A DNA stretch of 64,000 nt from Schizonepeta tenuifolia (taxonomy: Eukaryota > Streptophyta > Magnoliopsida > Lamiales > Lamiaceae): contig CM055955.1 in NCBI GenBank assembly GCA_029490685.1, positions 15,223,697-15,287,696 of the forward strand, given 5' to 3'. Position numbers and translations under genes: made by a program. This document shows positions 59,122 through 64,000 of the stretch, piece by piece. Within the stretch, counting starts at the first letter, position 1; the number at the start of each line of letters is the position of its first letter. A model generated the notes under the pieces. The model saw only the letters and a list, made by a program, of their open reading frames with translations, did not search any database and was not told the DNA's origin.

Positions 59122-59713
59122 GGCAATGGTAACATGCAACGACTAGTAGAGGTATGACAATTTTTCTGGTTTGTGATACTATAAATGCGTGTCACTACAT
59201 CTGTATGAATTTATTGGGCAAAGCAGTCAATTTTGACAAGAAAAAGGGAGAAAAAAAACTAAAAGAAGAAAAATTGATACAGACATATCACAACCAAAGC
59301 ACGTAAAAAGAAATTGATATCGACAGAAAACATCAATTTTGTTAAATGCTTAATTTCACACACGAAACTGTTTAGTGATATTTCGCGGTCGCACACTATA
59401 AATTGTACACCTAAAAACGTAGATAATGTTAAGAACTTTACTCTAATTATAATCTAAACAAGCACATGATATAGACGTAACGTGATGCACGTAAAGGATT
59501 TTCTTTAGCAGAAATACATGCATATATGTAACTGAAATACTGAATTGTTTCAGGAGGCTTTTCCTAGATCAGACTATATAATTGGACACATATATAAAAA
59601 CAAGGTAAAAATCAAAAGTAATTAAACTCTTTTTTTTTTTTCTAAACTAAAGTAATTAATAATATCTCCTTTTTTACTGTTACTAAGTAGTACCAGTAAT
59701 TACTACTAATACT
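59122..59713. other. AT-rich spacer, no gene seen
   Basis: No gene or repeat recognised in about 590 bp. Confidence 0.6.
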
Positions 59714-59715
59714 TA

Positions 59716-60001
59716 CTCCCTCCGTCCCACAGAATACGGTATGTTTTCCATTTTGGGACCTCACACTATACTTGGCATGTTTCCTTTAAAGGAAATAATT
59801 AGTTTATATATATGGCCCACCATCACATCTAAATCTCACTAACCTATTCCCACTACATACTCAACCATCTCATCTATAACTTTATTAGTATTATAAAATA
59901 TTGACATTCACACTATACTAAACAATTTTTTATACCCAAGACCTTTTTTCTTAATTTATGTGCCCATATAAACTAAGCTGTATTCGGCGGGACGAAGAGA
60001 G
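59716..60001. mobile_element. Stowaway-type MITE, intact
   Basis: It starts CTCCCTCCGTCCCACAGAAT and ends GGCGGGACGAAGAGAG, with TA on both sides (59714-59715, 60002-60003). It is the uninterrupted relative of the MITE split at 33139-34947. Confidence 0.92.
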
Positions 60002-60003
60002 TA

Positions 60004-61214
60004 TTATATTGGCCTACGTTTTTTTTTGGGAGTGGTAATGGTGATTATATCCCCTTTTGCTATAGAAAAATAAAATTTTAGACCGGCCTCCTTATAAAAA
60101 AATAAAATAAAAGTTAGCTTTTGTAACAATTATACCCCTCTTTTCTTTTTCTCATTTCTTTTACAAATATACGTATTCACGAATACAATTTATATCAATT
60201 TAAAATATATATAATTAAACATTAATATTGAACGCTCAATATTGTATAATTTTTTTTGAAGGGAATAATTGTACAAATTTTAAGCACTCAACAATAATAC
60301 CTTTGGCATCATAGTGGCATCACGTTGACATCATAAACCTCACATGAGCATTTATATATAAAGAGAAGTTAAAAAATACATAAAAAAATGTCCCAGGAAA
60401 TTAAATTCTGTCAATAAATTAGGTAAGGAGAGTTAGGGCCAGCAGTTTTTTTGGTGCTGTTTAGTGTTTACCGCGTCATCCCCACAAACTTGCAATTTTT
60501 TTAGAAATTTTATTAATTTATTTTGTTGAATTAAATAGAGCCTCCACTAATTTGCCAAAGTTCTGTTTTTATTTTTATTTTATTTTTATTTTTTTTATCA
60601 AGAAAAGATTCATTAATTTTTTTTCTTCTATTTCTCGTTTTAGTTATGTTTGCTTAGATTTGATGCTCCCTCGCTGTGACCACGAAAAACTTGTCACATT
60701 ATGAACGTTATAAGTTTTAAGGAATTGTTTGATGTGTTTTGGTGGAATAAGGGTTCACTTTTAATATAGTTTTAAATTAAATAATTGTGTTGTGAGTGAA
60801 ATAAATATTTCTCTTTTAATGATTTTAAATTAACTAGCGTACAACTCGTCGAAAATCGACGGAAAATTATAAAAATTAATAAAATTATTAAATAGTACTC
60901 TAATATGTGATAGATTAAAATAAATATTATTTGTTAATTATTTTAGCGTTAAATAATTCGATTATGCAATTTACTAAACTCGCTTATAATTTTTATCCCT
61001 TGAACATATTCAAATTCAATTTAAAATTAATTTTACCACATGTTTACGTCTCAAACCCATATAGTTATGTTGTTAAAAATTATAACTAATATATTCTCAT
61101 TACTTTCGATAATTGTTAAAGCTCTATTCTTCTACAAAACAGATGTGAGCAAAAATATATTTCTCTCTCAAAGGAAAACGACTCTTAAGCTGAATTTTTT
61201 AGCTTTTGTTTTGA
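60004..61214. other. AT-rich spacer, no gene seen
   Basis: No gene or mobile element recognised in about 1.2 kb. Confidence 0.6.
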
Positions 61215-61400
61215 GAAATAATTAATTGCATTCACACTGCTTTTACATTTGCATTCACACTGCTTTTACATTCTTTATTATTTATTCATACTACTTTACA
61301 TTCTTTATCAATAAAATATTCCACTAAATACATCCACTATTATTTCTTCTTAGTCTCCATGTCTAAATCAAAGGGCTCATCTTTGGTGGGACGGAGGGAG
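61215..61400. mobile_element. fragment of a Stowaway-type MITE
   Basis: The right end GGTGGGACGGAGGGAG is followed by TA. GCATTCACACTGCTTTTACA occurs twice in a row. The left end is not clear. It shares sequence with 30412-30510. Confidence 0.65.
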
Positions 61401-62261
61401 TAAGAAAAAGAGGCAAGAGAAGGAGCGGGTAGTGAGAGAGAGAGAAGAGATATATAGATAACGAATAATACTATAGATGTTAAGATTGTCTAAAAGATGA
61501 AAGTGATTAAGATAAAAAGATAAGTTAAACCACCGCTCACAATCATCTCGTCTACCCCGACGGATCCGACCTGGAACCGGCCTATTGACTACAATACTTA
61601 TTTTAAATTATATAAATAATCATCTTCCAAATATATTAAAAAAAAATTAATGATGACATTTATTTTCTTTTTACCTGAAATTAATATTTAATTATATACA
61701 TAACTATATTCCAAAAATATTCACACAATATTTTAATAAATAAAAATTTAATTATAAATTATAGTATTATATAAATAATCATCTTCCAAATATATTCATA
61801 AAAAAATAAATGATTACATTCGTTTTCTTTTTTACCAGCTTCGAAAATAACTTTTTTAACTAAGAATAGAACTTCAAGAAATGTTTCACTATGTAGTTTT
61901 TCCTTTTTACAAAACTTTATGTGGAATGATTGTGATTTATAAAATATTTAGCCAATGATATAAGATAAAAGTTGACCATTAATATCCTTAATTTTATGAG
62001 TTCAAAATTATATATATTAAAAAAAAATTGTCCCGCAAGTACTAAATTGGCCCATCTACGCGCACGATTCTTGATTTTTGATCGGAATTGACTCGCTGAT
62101 AAATCATTAGTAATTTTTCTGTCAATTTTCCTACATATTCTACGTTTTCCAACGGAGACGATTAATAAAACAATTTGAGATGATGTGTTTAGGATTATTC
62201 AAACTTGTTTGAAATTTATATACCCGTACTTGTTTAAAATCCGATTAAAAAGTTAGTCATT
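61401..62261. other. AT-rich spacer with early, diverged copies of the downstream repeat
   Basis: It contains GAACCGGCCTATTGACTACA near 61575, GGAATTGACTCGCTGAT near 62083, and ATAAATAATCATCTTCCAAATATATT twice (about 61609 and 61773), but no gene. Confidence 0.6.
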
Positions 62262-63429
62262 TGTGTTCCTTTCTGAAAAAAATTCCGCATATTAGTCTAT
62301 AGCCACAATTCCGCAATGGAACTGGCCTGTTGACCACGACTGTGATTTATAAGTGCGTAATTTATAAAATTTATTTAGAATTTATATAGATCCAAAAATT
62401 TAATAAAAATAATGATTATACTATTCATTAATTGTCCTTAATCATATAGTAATATTCGTTAATTAAAATTATAAATTATGCAAAGTTGGAAACCCAACTA
62501 CAAATAACGTAAAAATTATTTCATGGATGACGATTATAAATTTTAGAAAATACATGGGAAAAAAGGAAAAAAATGAAAAATTTCTCGAGTGTCGGTTGGG
62601 AATTGGCTCGTTTACCACCACGGTTCCAAGTCAGAATTGACCCGTTGACCACGATTTTGATTTATAAATGCACAATTTGACGATTCTAGATTTTAGAAAA
62701 TACATGAAAAAAATGAATAAAATAAAACTTTTAAATTTAATAAGAATAAAGAATGATAATGTGTTACGTGAGATCCCGAGTCGAGGTACCCGTCAGTTGG
62801 GAATTGGCCGGTCTACCTAATTAATTGACAAATTAGAAATTACTTTTTTTTTTCCTTTCTAAAAAAATCCGTATATTAGTCTACCGCCACAGTTCTGCAT
62901 CGGAACTGGCCCGTTGACCACGACTCTGATTTATAAGTGCGTAATTTATAAAATTTATTTAGAATTTATATAGATCCACAAATTTAATAAAAATAATGAT
63001 TGTATTATTCGTTATCGTCCTTAATCGTATAGTAATATTCGTTAATTAAAGTTTTAAATTATGCAAAGCTGGAAACCCAACTACAAATAACGTAAAAATT
63101 ATTTCATGGATGACGATTATAAATTTTAGAAAATATATGGAAAAAAAAGCATAAAATGAAAAATTTCTCGAGTATCGGTTAGGAATTGGCTCGTCTACCG
63201 CCACGGTTCCAGGTCAGAATTGACCCGTTGACCACGATTTTGATTTATAAATGCACAATTTATGACGATTCTAGATTTTAGAAAATACATGAAAAAAATG
63301 AATAAAATTAAAATTTTAAAATTAATAAGAATAAAGAATGAAAATGTGTCACGTGAGATCCAAAGTTGAGGTACCCGTCAGTTGGAAATTGGCTCGTCTA
63401 CCTAATTAATTGACAAATTAAAAATTACT
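62262..63429. repeat. two tandem copies of a 584-bp unit
   Basis: ATTAGTCTA at 62291 and 62875. The second copy repeats the first along its length (AACTGGCCYGTTGACCACGA, CAAAGYTGGAAACCCAACTA, TTTCATGGATGACGATTATA, AATTTCTCGAG and GAGGTACCCGTCAGTTGG). Differences are mostly single bases and a few indels. Confidence 0.92.
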
Positions 63430-63549
63430 TATTTTTTATCAAATTAAATAAAAAAATATTAGACTATTTCCAAAATTAATTCGGTTAACCAATAAATTAT
63501 CCAAACTATTTTGGAACCATTTATTCTGTCAACTAATAAATTGGTTCCC

Positions 63550-63784
63550 TAATAAAAATAATTATCTATTCGGTCAATTAATAAATTGATCAAATTAAAT
63601 TAAACTATAAAAATATAACAGTTATTTATTCAGCCGATTAATAAATAAATTGGCCAAATAAAACTCCTACAAAAAATAATTATCTATTCGGCCAATTAAT
63701 AAATTGACCAAATTAAATTAAATTAAACTATAAAATATAGTTATTTATTCGGCCGATTAATAAATAAATTGGCCAAATAAAACT
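63550..63784. repeat. 118-bp tandem repeat, about two copies
   Basis: ATTATCTATTCGGYCAATTA at 63561 and 63679; each unit has GATTAATAAATAAATTGGCC further on. A less similar partial copy precedes (about 63460-63550). Confidence 0.88.
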
Positions 63785-63824
63785 GGTGGAGTAAAAGTTG
63801 AGAAAATACACATTGATTCTAAGT

Positions 63825-63875
63825 ATTTATAGGCTTTTCCATGGATGAAGTTTCATTGAGGAACCGATGTGGGAC
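63825..63875 (-). promoter_or_regulatory. snRNA-type promoter elements (USE and TATA)
   Basis: On the minus strand, GTCCCACATCG (63865-63875) fits the plant snRNA upstream sequence element RTCCCACATCG exactly. 32 bp further comes TATAAATA (63825-63832), the Pol II-type spacing. The DNA downstream, below about 63800, is AT-rich tandem repeat and does not resemble U1, U2, U4, U5 or U6. Confidence 0.6.
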
Positions 63876-64000
63876 ACAAAATTTTAGTATAGATATTTAA
63901 AATCTATTATTTTATATTTAAAAATTCAAAAATTTGAGAATTTAGATAAATATGAATGGAGAAATATAAGGGGTGCCACGTAGGATTTTTTCAAAGTAAG

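Noticed and set aside
1..64000. tRNA, rRNA, organellar insertions or a new defence-type system
   Set aside because: No cloverleaf-like sequence, rRNA block or plastid gene cluster was recognised. The notable novelty is in transposon architecture.

Overview
This is a stretch of nuclear chromosome from a flowering plant, most likely a eudicot. The evidence is a set of AT-rich spacers, spliced genes of plant-only families (DUF936, BURP/PG1beta, cyclin T, a plastid LHC-like protein), a plant-type Sirevirus, and dense Stowaway, Harbinger, Mutator and Emigrant-type elements. The sequence alone does not identify the species.

Layout. 1-8842: the 3' two-thirds of a Ty1/copia Sirevirus-like retrotransposon with broken pol, a broken envelope-like ORF and an intact-looking 3' LTR. 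9442-18264: a complete Mutator-like element (MULE) bounded by about 115-bp terminal inverted repeats and a nearly perfect 9-bp target duplication. It carries a decayed mudrA transposase and a decayed ULP1-type protease gene in convergent order, with a roughly 1-kb inverted repeat between them. 18536-21309: two convergent host genes, an intronless plastid LHC-like protein (+) and a four-exon DUF936 protein (-). 22668-35000: nested repeats, namely a Ty3/gypsy element (22728-30406, - strand) inside a Stowaway MITE, a 1.3-kb mariner/Stowaway-like element, an LTR fragment, and a Sirevirus solo LTR inside another MITE. 35729-39059: a Harbinger deletion derivative, a MITE and a Harbinger transposase element. 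39790-46300: a cyclin T gene with six coding exons. 49747-51754: a BURP-domain polygalacturonase beta-subunit-like gene (-). 54000-60000: a MITE, an Emigrant/Lemi1-like pogo element, a second Harbinger transposase element and a MITE. 60000-64000: AT-rich DNA with large tandem duplications and, at the edge, an snRNA-type promoter with no recognisable snRNA behind it.

Only four host protein genes look functional: the LHC-like protein, the DUF936 protein (probably microtubule-related), cyclin T (a partner of CDK9-type kinases in transcription elongation) and the BURP/PG1beta protein (cell wall). They are not a pathway; they are unrelated genes separated by repeats. For all three spliced genes the exon joins proposed here add up to whole-codon open frames.

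The most unusual structure is the internal architecture of the MULE. Variants of one 10-bp motif, CCCACGRTGG, form four arrays: one beside each end and one in each arm of the central inverted repeat. The first array contains a perfect 28-bp-arm palindrome. I found no CRISPR array, tRNA or rRNA gene.
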